From Monarcha castaneiventris obscurior (taxonomy: Eukaryota; Chordata; Aves; Passeriformes; Monarchidae): 64,000 bases of DNA. Made by a program: the position numbers and the translations under genes. The notes under the pieces are model-generated. The model ran no database searches. It had not been told where the DNA came from and was given only the letters and a program-made list of their open reading frames with translations. The DNA lies in NCBI GenBank assembly GCA_026261815.1, contig JAMPIT010000379.1, forward strand, positions 5,468,001 to 5,532,000, read 5' to 3'. Each line of letters begins with the position of its first letter. Positions within the stretch are counted from its first letter, which is position 1. Shown here piece after piece: positions 39,856 through 51,720 of this stretch.

Positions 39856-40446
39856 TATGGATTATAATACAAATATGAGAACGAGGAAGTATTTTAACTA
39901 TTACTCAAACTTGAAAAAAAAATGGTTTAAAATTTTCCAAAGTGATTTGTCATCCAAAATTGAAGATGAATGCCTAAGATGCCTCATTGACAGTAAATGA
40001 ATTTCTCCAAAGTTACCACTAAGCACTTCTTTGCATGTTGGGCTCCCAAAAACTAGATGGTCCCTGGTGCTCTCCTGCATGTCAGCTTTTTACTTGGGTA
40101 TTGCAAGACCAGCTCATTTCCAAAATTAAATACTGCAAATATGCCACAACTCTTTCATAATAAATTATTAAGATCTAATACAATGTCCTAAAACACCCAA
40201 TGCATTTGTAACAGCATACAGTATCTAAGTACCACTTTTTCATAGAAAACATGCAAAATACGTTACAAGACAGGGAACACATGATCTTCAAACAAGAGTT
40301 TTTAATCAGAACAATGCAGTGCAATGTATGACAGAACTGTCCTACACAGCAGAGTTGCAAAGGTCTCAGAAACCCTTCTACAGAGTATTTTTGAATTTAA
40401 AGACTGAATGAAGTACAGTACTGCACTATACTGCACATACTTTTGC

Positions 40447-40704
40447 ACTGGTCACAAACTGGAAGAGGGTAGATTAGATATTGGGAAGAAATTCACTACT
40501 GTGAGGGTGGTGAGGCAATGGACTGAGTTGCCCAGAAAAGCTGTGGATGCTCCATTCCTGGAAGTTTTCAAGGCCCAATTGAATGGGGCTTTGAGCAACG
40601 TCCTCTAGTGGAGGGTGATCCTGCCCACAGAAGAGGGGTTGGAACTAGATGAACTTTAAGGTCACTTCCAACCCAAGCTATTTTGTAATTCTATGATTCT
40701 GTGG
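40447..40704 (+). mobile_element. CR1 LINE 3' fragment (about 260 bp)
   Basis: Plus-strand CR1 signature: AACTGGAAGAGGGTAGATTA, GTGAGGGTGGTGAGGCAATG, GGTTGGAACTAGATGAACTT and the terminal octamer-type repeat ATTCTATGATTCTGTGGA. 5'-truncated, antisense to NOL4. Confidence 0.92.
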
Positions 40705-43160
40705 ATTGTTAGTAGAGAATAGTGGAATACGAACAACTGGACTGGCATTTTAATGCCTGTAGCACTGCATTTCAGTCTGGGGTTTGATATATTTTGTTCA
40801 GTCTCGCAGTCTTGTGATAAACATCCAATTGTAACACCTATCAAAGGATTCAATGAGATAACAGAAATATTTTCTTAAATGGCAGAAGAGGCATTTTGAA
40901 ACATCTAGTGATGTTCAGATTGCTTTTTTAAGTTTTCGGCTTTGAAATACACTGAATTGAAACACTGTGTGTTGCACCTTGATTATGATGGCACCTAAAC
41001 AAATCCTTATATACCTTAACATATCCATATTCTTGTCTAAAAGTTAAGCAAATTACTCTTTCCAATCAACCACCATGCTGCTGTTGCTGTTGTTATGCTT
41101 ACATAGGGGACCAAGTACTGATCTGCCTATTTAACTGAGCAATTTCAGCAGGGCTAGTGGAAATTTTAAACTACTTATGTGAACAACAGCAAGAATATCC
41201 ATCTGACTTTATTAATCTAAAAGTCAAGTATTTTGTCTAAAGTAGTCATCCAGGCTTCTTTTTAGTTTCATTGTTAACTCATGAGGCTCCTGGGGATGAA
41301 CCTCTCCAGACTGGTTCAAAATCTTTTTCCAAATACGCCTTTTCTAAGACTAACTTCTTCACATTTTGCAAGGTTAATGGAAGAAGTGTTACTTCTTCTG
41401 CCGCTCACTTTTCCAAAATTGCCTATACTTTCAAAAGTCATTAAAAAGCAAAAGCTATCTGAGGCAGATTTAGGAGGAAGTTCTCAAAAATCACATGAGC
41501 ATTCACTTAACTGTTCTGTAGTGAAAAAAAACCCAAAAAACCAACACATCTAAGAGCCTTAGAAAAACTCTTTCTAGAATATTTTTTCAAGACTATATAA
41601 GATCTAATGGTAAAAGTCAAAGTTTATCAGAGGGTAGCTTTGCCCTTTTTCAACCAAGTTGCCCATCACACTTAAATAAGTTAACCCTATCAAACAAGGG
41701 TGAGGTGCTTGGAAAGAGGAGTGCCGAACTGATAGAGTTTGGGTTATAGTACAAAGCAACAACTCCATTAGTGTTTTTAGATCTTCATGTAACTGTTCTT
41801 GCGGTAATTTTCTTAATGCTTCCCAGCTTGTTAATCAATTAGATATGCATCCCTGATTCCACAGATCCTCATTTTCCTGGAAATGCTTATGACCTTTCCA
41901 GACATAAAAGCCCGGAGGACTGAAAACCCATGTGACAGCAAGGGCAGCTGGACTTTTCAGCACTAAATTCAGTAAATAATGAAAGATTTCTCTTTCTAAA
42001 ACTAAAACTTAAAAGCAGAACTTAGACATCTATGCCAAGAAATCTTAATGAAGCAGACTTCAGAAAACATCCCTTCTGGAAACCAGTCCCCACTGAAGTT
42101 GCTCAATCTCAATATGAACACATGGCAAGCCACTAGACACATTCAAAACACCTTGATCAACATGAGCAGAGTTGCAATTTCAAAACGCCTCTGACAGCCA
42201 ACTGGCACAACCAAGTGACAGCAGCAGTGAAAGATACAGAGCTCAGTTATTTTTTCTTGAGGCTGGCGATAGGAGAGAAGGAGCTGGGATGAACAACACT
42301 GGGACCTAAAAAACGAACAGTCTTCAGGCATAGTGTGACTCTTCTCTGACACATCCAAACTTGTCTTTGGACAATGAAAAGCATTTATGACTAGCCTTTT
42401 CCCTCCAACACAGAACACTTGATACTATTGTTTTGTATTACAGTAGTACTTTGGAGGAGGGTTTCCTTTTGCTTAAAAAAAAAGGAAGAATCTCTCAGTG
42501 AAGGAGAGTTTAAAATCTTGCCCTTGCATTGGGATGCTCATAGAAAAAAACTGGCACATCTGTGAGAAAGATACTGTAAGATGCTATTTCGAACTGAACG
42601 CAGTGAGACTGATCATAGGAGATCATGAACATAGGAGGAAGCAGAGAGCAGTAAAAAAATGCAACTACTAAGTCAATTCAACCTCATTTGATTATTCCTA
42701 GCATCTAAAGTTTTTCTGGAATATAAATAAATAAATATGTCCAGTAGCTGTCAACTAAATCTTTTTAACTGGCAGTTGTCTATTACAGAGGCTGGGACAA
42801 GTCTAAACAAAGAATTTAAAAAACATTAGCGAAACAAGCCATGTGACTATTTTGGGGAGAAAATTCCTCTTGCATAGCCTATGGTATGGAGGTGACAAAA
42901 CACCTAATGTATTATACAGGGATTCTTGTTGATACTGGTCCTTGAGAATGAGGAAGTAATTTTTTCTTTTGTTTATGGGCTAATGAAAAGAAATAGTTTC
43001 TTTAAGAATATTGAGAACTTCCAAGTTCTCAAAGCAATACAGCACAATGCAGGTAGAAGCACAACCTAGAAATCCCCTCCAAAAGTCAGTGATTTCAGTA
43101 TTTGACAGATTTCCTTCCCAGTGAAAGATTCTGAGCAAGGTTCTGAGAAATCGGAGAAAG

Positions 43161-43189
43161 ATTCTATGATCTGAGCAAGATCATAGAAT
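43161..43189. repeat. Perfect inverted repeat, 12-bp arms, 5-nt loop
   Basis: ATTCTATGATCT (43161-43172) pairs exactly with AGATCATAGAAT (43178-43189) around GAGCA. A related GAAAGATTCTGAGCAAG segment lies about 40 bp upstream, showing local duplication. Confidence 0.9.
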
Positions 43190-45297
43190 TTAATAAAAGA
43201 ATGTTCTCAACAGTCCCTTAGCAAGAGACAATGGGAGGAGAGAAACAATCTTATGATTCATGAGAAAAGCTGAGTAGCCTATTGAGGTACATACTTGTGT
43301 CAGGATGAAAACTGCACAACTACAAGCTGCACAGTCAAACGGGCAGAGCATTTCCAATGTAGAAAGGGAGTTTCTCAAAGGCATATTTGTAACAAGAAGC
43401 TATGCAAGCTGCCTCAGAGTCCACAGACAACTATCTGTCACAAGGAGAGGCAGAATAACTATAAGTAATCTCTTAAGCATAACAATACTAAGAATCCTAT
43501 TAATTAACAATATGAACACTCATAAGATTCAGCCTTTTTTATTGCCTCAAAGCTAGAACTGGCCTGTTATGCAGCAAGAACTGTCGTTGGGATTACAGAT
43601 GGCAAATAACTGACAGAATCAGGCTCCAGGCATTCTTTTTCATCTTTACCGTGCAGTTTTACACTAATTTAACAGAGTGTTTACATTTCCTTTTTACTTT
43701 ACAGTATGATGCTGTAGATAGCTGAACAATTCCAGACATAGCCTGAATTGTTACATGCCATAAAAGAGAATATTCTCTTTTTCTCATGCAACTAGATGCT
43801 CAAAATGTAGCATTTTGAACCTGAACAAAATAAAACACTTGTATTTAACATGTGTGTAGCAAAACACATCTCCTGTGGAGATTATTATCTGACATCCTAT
43901 TTAATATAACAATGGTACTGGTACTGCTGCTGAGCAGATCATTATTCTGGTTTGCTGTATTTGAGGGTAGCCCCTTATTCAAAACAACACCATCGTGTCA
44001 CTTCATGATTGTTTTGAGCAAATGCTATTATCCAGAAAAGGTGGTTCTTCTCCATTATCAAAATGGTAAGTACATTTAAAACAACCAAGTAGTCAATGCC
44101 TCTGTCCATGGTAGCATTTTTAAAAAATGTCTATAATAAAGAGATGATGATACAGTAACTTAGAAATCAGAAAATAACTTAAAAACCCAAAGGGATACAT
44201 ACTAAATTTCAGAATTATTCAAGACATACACATAAAACATTGTTTATTCTCTTAGGAAGTTGATGGGAGCTCCTCCAGAGACTTTGGATAGTCTTTGGCT
44301 CGTATTCCTACCTGCAAACAGGGACATAGGACAGATATCCCTTCAGGCCCAAGAGGGCTGCAGTCTTTGGCATGAGTTCCAGTGCCTTGTCACTTCCATT
44401 CATGGGTGAAAAAGTCAGTGTTTTAGAGGGTGATTTGTTTGTTTAGAAAGAAGTAAAGCCCATCATAAACTGTCATGAAACATTATAAAACCAGGAAATC
44501 TTTCTGAACTATAAAGATTGCCTATTTGGATCATATTCCTGGTAATCTCTGCTCCTTTTCCCCTCCCAGGAATAAATTTGATCCTGCAACCTTCATTCAT
44601 ATGAAAGTAACATTTGCAAATGTGCACTGAAGTCAAGCCAACCCAGCTCTTATGGGTCAGACTGTAGCCCCTTGTTCATATTGCAAAACAGTTGCACAAG
44701 TCTTTCAGATGACAAGAAATGAGCCAGTTTACATAACTGCTCATCAGTGTAATAATGGTAATGATGGTAATAAGGCCATAAATTGGAACAGTGAGGAGAT
44801 TTGCTAGCATTAGCTAATTTTCTATTTTCAATTGAAAGGACAGCAGAATAAAATATTTGGTTTCATGGAAGCTGAACTTGATGTTGCTGAATTTTTGTCA
44901 GACAGAGTGAGTAGATCCAATTTAATGCTACTTAGTATATTGTAGGAAAAATCTCTTTTCTATTTGTCCTTTGTTTTGGAGGGCTAAACAAGCTGCCATG
45001 TATGCCACCAGCCAATCTTTGGCACTCCTGTCTGTACAGATGTCCTTTATTGTACCTGTCTTTCTTCATCTGATCTTCCATTGCTCAGAAATAGTGTTAT
45101 CCCAATGTTTCAAATAATAAAACCATGCAGTTGATTAGAATACCAAACACACACAAAAATTTAGTTTCTGCCTTTGCTTTTTGTGTTATCAAATAGTGGT
45201 CTTACCCTACAAATAAGCCTGATATTTTGTTCTTAAAACTGTCAGCTACCCTCTTAAACAACATATGGTAGTCATAAATATTCTGCAAAAACTGCAG

Positions 45298-45330
45298 GAA
45301 AGAGAAAGACAGAGAGAAAGAGAAAAACAG
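45298..45330. repeat. GA-rich low-complexity tract
   Basis: GAAAGAGAAAGACAGAGAGA and following bases; purine-only except for a few C. Confidence 0.75.
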
Positions 45331-45566
45331 TAAAATGCAATCATCTCCAATAATTTTTAATGTAATCAATGGGTTTGCAGATGATTCATTAAAAAAAAAA
45401 TGGTATGTTTAATCACTAAATGATATCTATTTGTAACAATGAGGTGATTTTGTTGTCATCTAAAGGACAGAGAGATAGCTAAAACATTAAATACAAGGCG
45501 TGTAGGTGTGCAGCTATCTAGTTTCTTCTGACTTTTCTCCATTTTGGAAATACAAACAGAGATAAT

Positions 45567-45608
45567 GAGATAATGAAGCTGCCATTTCTAGAGATAATGA
45601 AGCTGCCA
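45567..45608. repeat. 24-bp-period tandem duplication
   Basis: The 18-mer GAGATAATGAAGCTGCCA occurs at 45567-45584 and again at 45591-45608, exactly 24 bp apart. An overlapping short GAGATAAT repeat precedes the first copy. Confidence 0.92.
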
Positions 45609-46249
45609 GCTGGTGAGAAGACTTTATTTACCCATTTTTGTGCTACTGAGTAATATTAAAATATCAATGTCTGAAAACACTGTCAATAGTATACTATAAT
45701 AATTCTCATGAGTTTTGGTTCAGTTATAACTACTGAGCCATTGGGATGCTAAGATTCTAAGTTTGATGTGTTTTACAACCATTAAATATGTTTTACACAC
45801 CTATATATCAACTGAAAGATTTCAAAGGAGTAACTTTCACTAATAAGTAATAGGCTAAGGTGTACAAAAAAACACCCAAAGCCAAAGCCATTGCCACTAT
45901 GATGTTACTACACTTGGAATTTTCTTGAGTATAGCTTTTCTCTAGCAGGATCAATTTTACAGAGCTCACTGGAATCCAGTTAGCAGAGGCATTTTAGAGA
46001 AAAATCTGTCTTACTGCAAGACTTTTCCAGGCAAAAATCTGTAACTGTAACTTAAAGTAAGAAATAAGTCACCATATAGTCCATAGTAGAGTTTCCCTCC
46101 TTTTTTATGCCTTGCTTTCTTCTTTTTTCCCTGTAGATCCATATTAGTTCATTTTGTGAACTCTAGTGTCTCATAGCATTTTTAAATCAAGGGGAATAAA
46201 TTCAGGAAAAATGGAGGAGGGAAAAAGAAATCTCTGACCTGGTATTACC

Positions 46250-46287
46250 AAAAAAAAAAAACAACCAAAAAAACCAAACAAAAAATA
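46250..46287. repeat. A-rich tract with interspersed C
   Basis: A/C-only low-complexity stretch just downstream of the helical-domain exon on the transcribed strand (so T/G-rich in RNA). Confidence 0.85.
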
Positions 46288-46376
46288 AAGACGCTAAGAT
46301 GAAAACAAAATAGTGCCATGGATTTACATATGGGGTTTTGATGGAAACTAGGGCTGGGTTTTAAGTCAAAACTCAC

Positions 46377-46568
46377 CATCTCAAAACCACTTCTTTTCAT
46401 CCGCCTGCAGGACTTGAGGTAAGTACGTATGCGTTTTCTGGCACGCTCTTGATACTCAGGGAATTGTCGCCTGCATGAGTCAATGATAGCCTGGATCTTT
46501 TCTTTGGGCTGCTTAGAGATTGGGACCATTCGGTCCAAGTTTTCATCTACAAACAGCCTGACAAACAT
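46377..46568 (-). CDS. NOL4: NOL4 internal coding exon, basic helical domain (64 codons)
   Basis: This 192-nt, phase 0-0 exon is the most diagnostic NOL4 segment in the window. It begins [20 protein letters not shown], continues with [18 protein letters not shown] and ends in a basic run ([20 protein letters not shown]) followed by GFEM. The alternation of hydrophobic and charged residues predicts several helices. The Arg/Lys cluster at exon residues 41-60 is a plausible nuclear or nucleolar localisation signal or nucleic-acid contact surface, which is inference. The acceptor is ...CCTCTTGCCAACAG and the donor GTGAGT. The exon happens to start with ATG. In the full transcript this is an internal methionine, since the preceding exon ends in frame with KAFN, but it could serve as a start in a shortened isoform. 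Against my memory of mammalian NOL4 there are only conservative differences (for example Tyr in FPEYQ). Confidence 0.95.
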
Positions 46569-47325
46569 CTGTTGGCAAGAGGGAGACAGAGGAGATGGGT
46601 TTGGAGGGCAGCTCTCGTCTCTTCCTAGCTTCCTGGCTTGTTTACTGATAGGAAGACATTTTTTTTTTTCTATCCACTGAAGATAGAAGAGCTTTGTAAC
46701 GGGAAGCCAGAAATATTAAGCAAACAGTTCTTTAAAGGGTTATTTGGGGTGGGGGTGGGGGAGTGCCTGATCAAAAAAAAATAGACAAGAAAAGAATAGT
46801 CTATAGGATACAGAACTTGTGAGATAAACCAGAACAGATTGTGAAAATAGGCACTACTTAAGTTTCATTATTAACAATAAGCTGTGATTGCTAATCATTT
46901 TATTGAACTGACTCACATTTTTTCTTTGTTTGAACAATTGCTTGTGTTTTCATGCATAATTATATACATTGGGAAAGCAATAGAGAACAGCTGACCACCA
47001 GAATGGTCTCCTGACAAAACTAGCTACAGCCTCTTTCCATTCAGTGGGTGAACATGCACATCCACACAGCCACACACATGGTCACACATGCACACACACA
47101 GAACAAAGCTTTGTTTTCCTCACTGGTAAAGATGGCACTCTGCCTCAAAATTCTAAATAAAACACAGTAAATCTGTCGTCTGTTGGCAAGAGTTTAATGT
47201 GCATTAAAATAATAACTGAAATAAATCCTGCAAATTAATGTGCCTTTAATATTGTCAAACTTACCCAAAAACAACAATGCAAAAGGAACAGAAGAAGTAA
47301 ACAAGGTGAGTGCAAGAGGGCTTAC
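46569..47325 (-). other. NOL4: NOL4 short intron, 757 bp
   Basis: This is by far the shortest intron in the window (donor GTAAG, acceptor GCCAACAG). It holds a poly-T/A run near 46660, a G-rich tract (GGGGTGGGGGTGGGGG near 46747-46762 on plus) and a CA-rich microsatellite at 47053-47101. Confidence 0.88.
47053..47101. repeat. Imperfect CA-rich microsatellite
   Basis: Interrupted CACA/CACACATG units in the 757-bp intron. Confidence 0.8.
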
Positions 47326-47505
47326 GTTAAAAGCTTTCAGTCGCTCAGCTTCTACCCCATCTGATTCATTAACCTTCTCAGGATCTTCTTGCTCGTCATG
47401 GTCATCCTCATCTTCATCTCCTCGATTCAGAGACAGATCTTCAGCACCTCTGCCTACACTCTCATTCTTGCCAGAGTCATAGCTTGAATAGCTATGTGCA
47501 GGGGA
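47326..47505 (-). CDS. NOL4: NOL4 internal coding exon, acidic linker (60 codons)
   Basis: This 180-nt exon begins after the acceptor ...CTATTTTCAG (minus strand) and ends before the donor GTAAG. It is phase 0 at both ends. It opens with SPAHSYSSYDSGKNES, passes through GAEDLSLNRG, then a strongly acidic run (DEDEDDHDEQED) and ends EAERLKAFN. The composition suggests a flexible, negatively charged linker ahead of the helical block in the next exon. The tetrapeptide DLSL resembles the core of CtBP-binding PxDLS motifs but lacks the leading proline. Only an intron shorter than 0.8 kb separates it from the next exon, whereas its upstream intron runs off the window. The exon has no in-frame ATG. 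The reading frame is fixed by its smooth join to the neighbour and by family resemblance. Confidence 0.9.
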
Positions 47506-49937
47506 CTGAAAATAGAGAAAATGAATATGCTTGTAAAAATTCTCAGCAAAAATAAGGTCTTACTTATCAAAAATGCTTGGTAAATATTTCAAGAATTCCA
47601 TGAATTCTTTTTATACTTGTTCAACATAAAGTGCTCCTAATCCTTCCAAGAGCAAACAGTGCACAATTATATTCATTTCAGTGCTTTAAAAAAATGTGAC
47701 CAACTGCAAATTCAGTAAATCTATTAAAAAATTAATTACCTATGATAATAACATGAAATCTTTGCCATATAGCCTTGTTTAAGTACTACCTACAGAAGTT
47801 TCTTACAAATATGAACTTCTTTGTATTAGTCAAGATGTAAATAAGGGATAGCTGATTTGAACAAAACTCAAAAGAAATAAAATTTAAACATTTCAAGGCA
47901 AAGAGGATTCAAGTAGGAAACACAGGTATTCAACCAATGAATATTAAATATTACCAAGAGATGCAAGAATTTATTCAAAATAAGGAGATGATTATGTTCC
48001 AGTTTCACTTGCAAAACCCCAGAATGTATTAGAGATGTGTAGGTTTACATTTTGAAAGCTGTCTGAGAATCATGTAGTAAAACCATTTTCTCTTTGAAAA
48101 TCAGCATTCAGTACTTTCCCCAGAGCAGAAATTCATTTTGTTGAATAAAACAGATGGCCATCTCAATAAAGTGTATCCACATGTAGGACCAGAGTGTTTC
48201 CAGTTACCGAGAGTCAATAGAATGCCTTTTCCTTTGCAATATCAAGCCCTCAGTTACCTGTTTCCACTGCATACACTTCAAACTGCAAACTGCAAAAGGC
48301 ATCAGTAACAAAAAGTCTTCCACAACTTAACATTCTACAACTTAAAGATCAAAGCTTTTCCCCAGCCACACAAAAGTATCAGAGAGTATCTCCATCAGAG
48401 ACATCAGATTCACATTTAGGTAATTCAGAGAAAAATCTTACTTCTATATTTTAATGCTGTAATATTTCACTACTTTTCTCTCTTGCTTCAAAGCATTCTG
48501 TAGTCTGAATAAGGTGCTACATGAAAAACATCACATACACACTTTTTTTAGATGCCTCCTGCCTTAGTGTCACCAGAAGTCAGGAGCATAATTCCTCAAC
48601 CAAAAATACATTTCAAATACTTAAAATTGCATGCCTTGAGATTCCTAAAACTTTCTTTATTTCAGGGTATTTTGCCAGACACAGAATGAATCTGGACAGA
48701 GAGGTAGGAGTGGAAGACCAACAAAACCATCCATCTGTAAGGTATGTATTTTGCTTTATATTCTTTCTTCAGCTTCTTTTTTTCCCTTTCCCTATTTTCA
48801 TTTCCCTCTTACGGTCCTCTGTACACTGTGAGTTTCAGAGTCATTTGCCTTGCCTTAACAGCACTCATATCCCAAGCCTTCCTTTTTTATGTATCCTCCC
48901 CAGACTATATTCTCACAGTACTAATCCCCTGGAGTTCCATGTTTAAATCCCTAATCCTCCTAATAGCAGAACTTGCAGTCTCTCTCATCCCCTTCCCTGA
49001 GTCTCATCACTCTCTAGACCAGTCTCCATTCCCTAGACCCCTATAGCAGATGTAGGAAGAATGAGACAACATCAAAAGAATATGAAAGAGCTGGCCTCTG
49101 GATAAAAACAGCTTCAACAAGTAGCAAGCTCGGCACCACCTTTTATGGGGCAAGAAATTAGAAAGGGTTCAAGATGGCAGATGTGAGATGGCATGGGAAG
49201 ACAAGGCCTGCGAGAGCAGCAAAAACAAAACTCCAGTTCTTGATACACTGATACTTTGTCCTGTGAGGATGATGAGTATCTACATTGCTGTCCAGTCAGG
49301 TAAGCGCAGGTTCCATCCTAAAGGAAGTGATGGCTGTATCTTATCAGTGTCTAGCATATGTCAGTAACAGTGTTTAACCTGGCCTTTGGCTGCCAGAAGG
49401 CCAACAGCTGCAGCCCAGTAGCCTGTTATAGAGGAACGAGTGATTTCCCTACATCCTGAAGAGATTCTCAGAAGACACTTGTTAAAAAGGAAAGTTACAA
49501 TGAATTAGCTGCTACTATGGTATAGTGCTATGCAGTAGAAGATCTGACCTATGCTGCAAGACTTGTTCTTCCGTACTTCTTTGTTTCACCTGTCACTACA
49601 GCTATACAGCACGCAGAAGCCTTTGAGATAATCAAAAAGCCATTTCATATGCTAGGCACCACATAAAGCATAGAAGCTGCTGCCCTAAAGAAACCTACTG
49701 ACTGAAATCCTTGTGCAGACACTTGATCTCGCATGAGTCATTTCATCAGACTAAATCCAATTAGACTACTCATGTGCACAAAGTTAAACAGATGCAAAAC
49801 TGATTTCAGTATGTACATATGTTCCGGCTGAATGCCAAGATCATAAATTATGCACCAGGGTTGAGATTGCCTTTTGTGAAGGAAATAAATTCAGGCCAAA
49901 ATGGTTTAAGTATGTCTCTCAAAAATGCAACAGTCAG

Positions 49938-49986
49938 GGTGGTTTTTTTGGGTTTTGGTTTTTGGTTTTGTTTTGTTTGTTTTTTC
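49938..49986. repeat. T/G-rich low-complexity tract
   Basis: Runs of T broken by G or GG (GGTTTTTTTGGGTTTTGG and similar), the complementary form of the A/C tracts. Confidence 0.88.
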
Positions 49987-51289
49987 AAGAAAGCATTGCA
50001 TAGAGTCCAATGTCTTCTCTAAAGTTTTTATTTAAACAACAACTTTAGCATCTCAAATGAACTGTGGGGAATAACAGTCTGAGAAAGTTGCATGGCAGGA
50101 ATCCATATTTATTCACTGTGAATTTGAAGACTGTGTACAGTAACAGGAAAAAGTGGTGTTTTTCTCCTAGCTGTTTCATTGGCAAACTGAGGGAGAAAAA
50201 AGTTCAGTTTGAGTTTGCAAAAGCTCAGTTAAGAACAAAATTTCTACCTTTCTGTATTTCTACAAAGATGAATATTGATTCAGAGAAGGAAGAGACATTT
50301 CTCTCACTTATGTTGACTCTGCAGCTGTGCAAAAGCCAATAAGGATTTCCTTTTGCTAGTCTATTAAGCACCTGCAGTGCTAAACAAGGGGTGGGACAGC
50401 AGAGGACAACTTGTCCTTTGTACGTGCTTCCCAATTTTAGGTCTTGCACTGTCCTTTCAAAAGGCTGCTCCCACCTTTGACAGACAGTAACAAGCTAATT
50501 CAGATTCCTGAACAGCCCTTGACACATACATTTTATAAGCCTGCAGTGAAATAGACTGAAGAAGTGATCCTGGTTAAAATGTTTTGGGTTTCCTTGTTTG
50601 TTTGTGGATTTGGTTTTTATTATATTTGCCAGTCTGCTGACGACCAGAACCAGTTCTTGGGTCCAGTTCACCACCTAAAAGCACAAACCTTTGTGCTGAC
50701 AGGAAAGTATGAGCATGGAGGGGAGCATACACATCTCTGTTGACAGCAATGGAAGATTAAATCTTGGTGGAGCAGAAGCATTCGTAGATATAAGGTGTTT
50801 CACAGGTGAATCTTTTGTGCTTAACAAATCAGGGTTGGAGAAGAAAGTGACAGCAGAGAAAAATTATTCAATGAGAACAAATGAGGCCAAGGCTAAGGAC
50901 AAAATTATTGCCTTCTCCAAACATTTAGATGATTATGAAGTTGTCTTAAAAATACTTAGATGTTGACAGTTATATTCTGACTACTTTGTCCTTGCCCTTT
51001 TTTGAAGGTTCTCAGTTCATTACTTTAATCTCTTTCTTGCAACAATAATTTCTAGGCACTTCTGCTTTATTAAAATGAAAGTAAAGGTTTATGCCCAACA
51101 AGCTGCTTTTAGGAGTTTGACATGAAATATCAACCCCTTTCTAAAACATTATAGGTCTGCAACAACACTCGCCTGATGTAAGGCATCAAATCATGCAACA
51201 GAAGACCTGGGAGGACGTCACAGTGTCATCTACTTTATCTTGCTGCCACAGAAGAAGGTCAGATGGTCAATCCTGACCATTGTTTGTCT

Positions 51290-51720
51290 GGTTGTTGTCT
51301 TAAGACTTCCAGTGACAGAGATGCCATGCATCCCCCAGACAACCTGCACCAGTGTTTCACTGTCTTCACAACTATTAAAACATTCTTAAGACCAACCTCT
51401 GAGTTTCATAAATGTACTAAGCCTATTTCTTTTTCATGAATCTACCATGGATTGCAATGGAGGAAAGGTGTGGCATTGGGAGAAGAGAGCATTGCCTTCC
51501 CTCTTTGCAACAACTGAGGACTGTTGTGATGTCCCCTCCCCTCAATCTTCTCTTCCCAACAAATTAATTTATGCTGTGAAACTCATGTTTTCCTGATTTC
51601 TAATCATTCTTACTGGTCTGCTCTGGATGCTTTCCATCTGGTTTGAAACCTTCTCAAAGAACAACTCCCAAAACTCCAAAATGTATTCCATATATGGCCT
51701 TTCTATGAAAAATATATTTC
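51290..51720 (-). mobile_element. Old, degenerate CR1 relic
   Basis: Scattered similarity to the reverse complement of CR1: CCAGTGACAGAGATGCCATG, CAGTGTTTCACTGTCTTCAC, TGTGATGTCCCCTCCCCTCA, TCATTCTTACTGGTCTGCTC and CTCCAAAATGTATTCCATAT appear in the right order. The 3' terminal repeat is not recognisable, and divergence is much higher than in the other copies. Boundaries are approximate. Confidence 0.6.

Larger units (their letters stand above)
34422..46376 (-). other. NOL4: NOL4 intron, 11,955 bp
   Basis: This intron has donor GTGAGT at 46376 and acceptor CATAG at 34422. It holds two CR1 3' ends in opposite orientation (39569-39855 and 40447-40704), a 12-bp-arm inverted repeat at 43161-43189, a 24-bp tandem duplication at 45567-45608, and A-rich tracts near 34825 and 46250. 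I see no coding exon. Confidence 0.85.
1..47505 (-). other. NOL4: NOL4 locus, 3' portion (five exons, gene continues past window end)
   Basis: Five minus-strand exons splice in frame into the C-terminal 286 residues of nucleolar protein 4. The coordinates are 47505-47326, 46568-46377, 34421-34308, 11751-11571 and 1980-1787 (coding). All acceptors end in AG and all donors begin with GT. Junction phases are 0, 0, 0 and 1, and no frameshift or premature stop is seen. I recognise the family from peptides such as [31 protein letters not shown] and [15 protein letters not shown]4 proteins are nuclear/nucleolar, expressed mainly in brain and testis, and of poorly defined biochemical function. The vertebrate protein is about 640 residues, so the N-terminal half is missing here because its exons lie above position 64000. 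The paralogue NOL4L shares this C-terminal architecture. I prefer NOL4 from the residue match and the very long introns, but did not align both. Confidence 0.88.

Noticed and set aside
43011..43032. 10-bp-arm inverted repeat TTGAGAACTT-CC-AAGTTCTCAA
   Set aside because: Expected about once by chance when loops up to 20 nt are allowed.
47240..47482. 80-codon plus-strand frame
   Set aside because: It is the antisense shadow of the NOL4 acidic-linker exon.
1787..47505. Assignment to the paralogue NOL4L
   Set aside because: Exon peptides match my knowledge of NOL4 more closely, and the very long introns fit NOL4; an alignment to both proteins would settle it.
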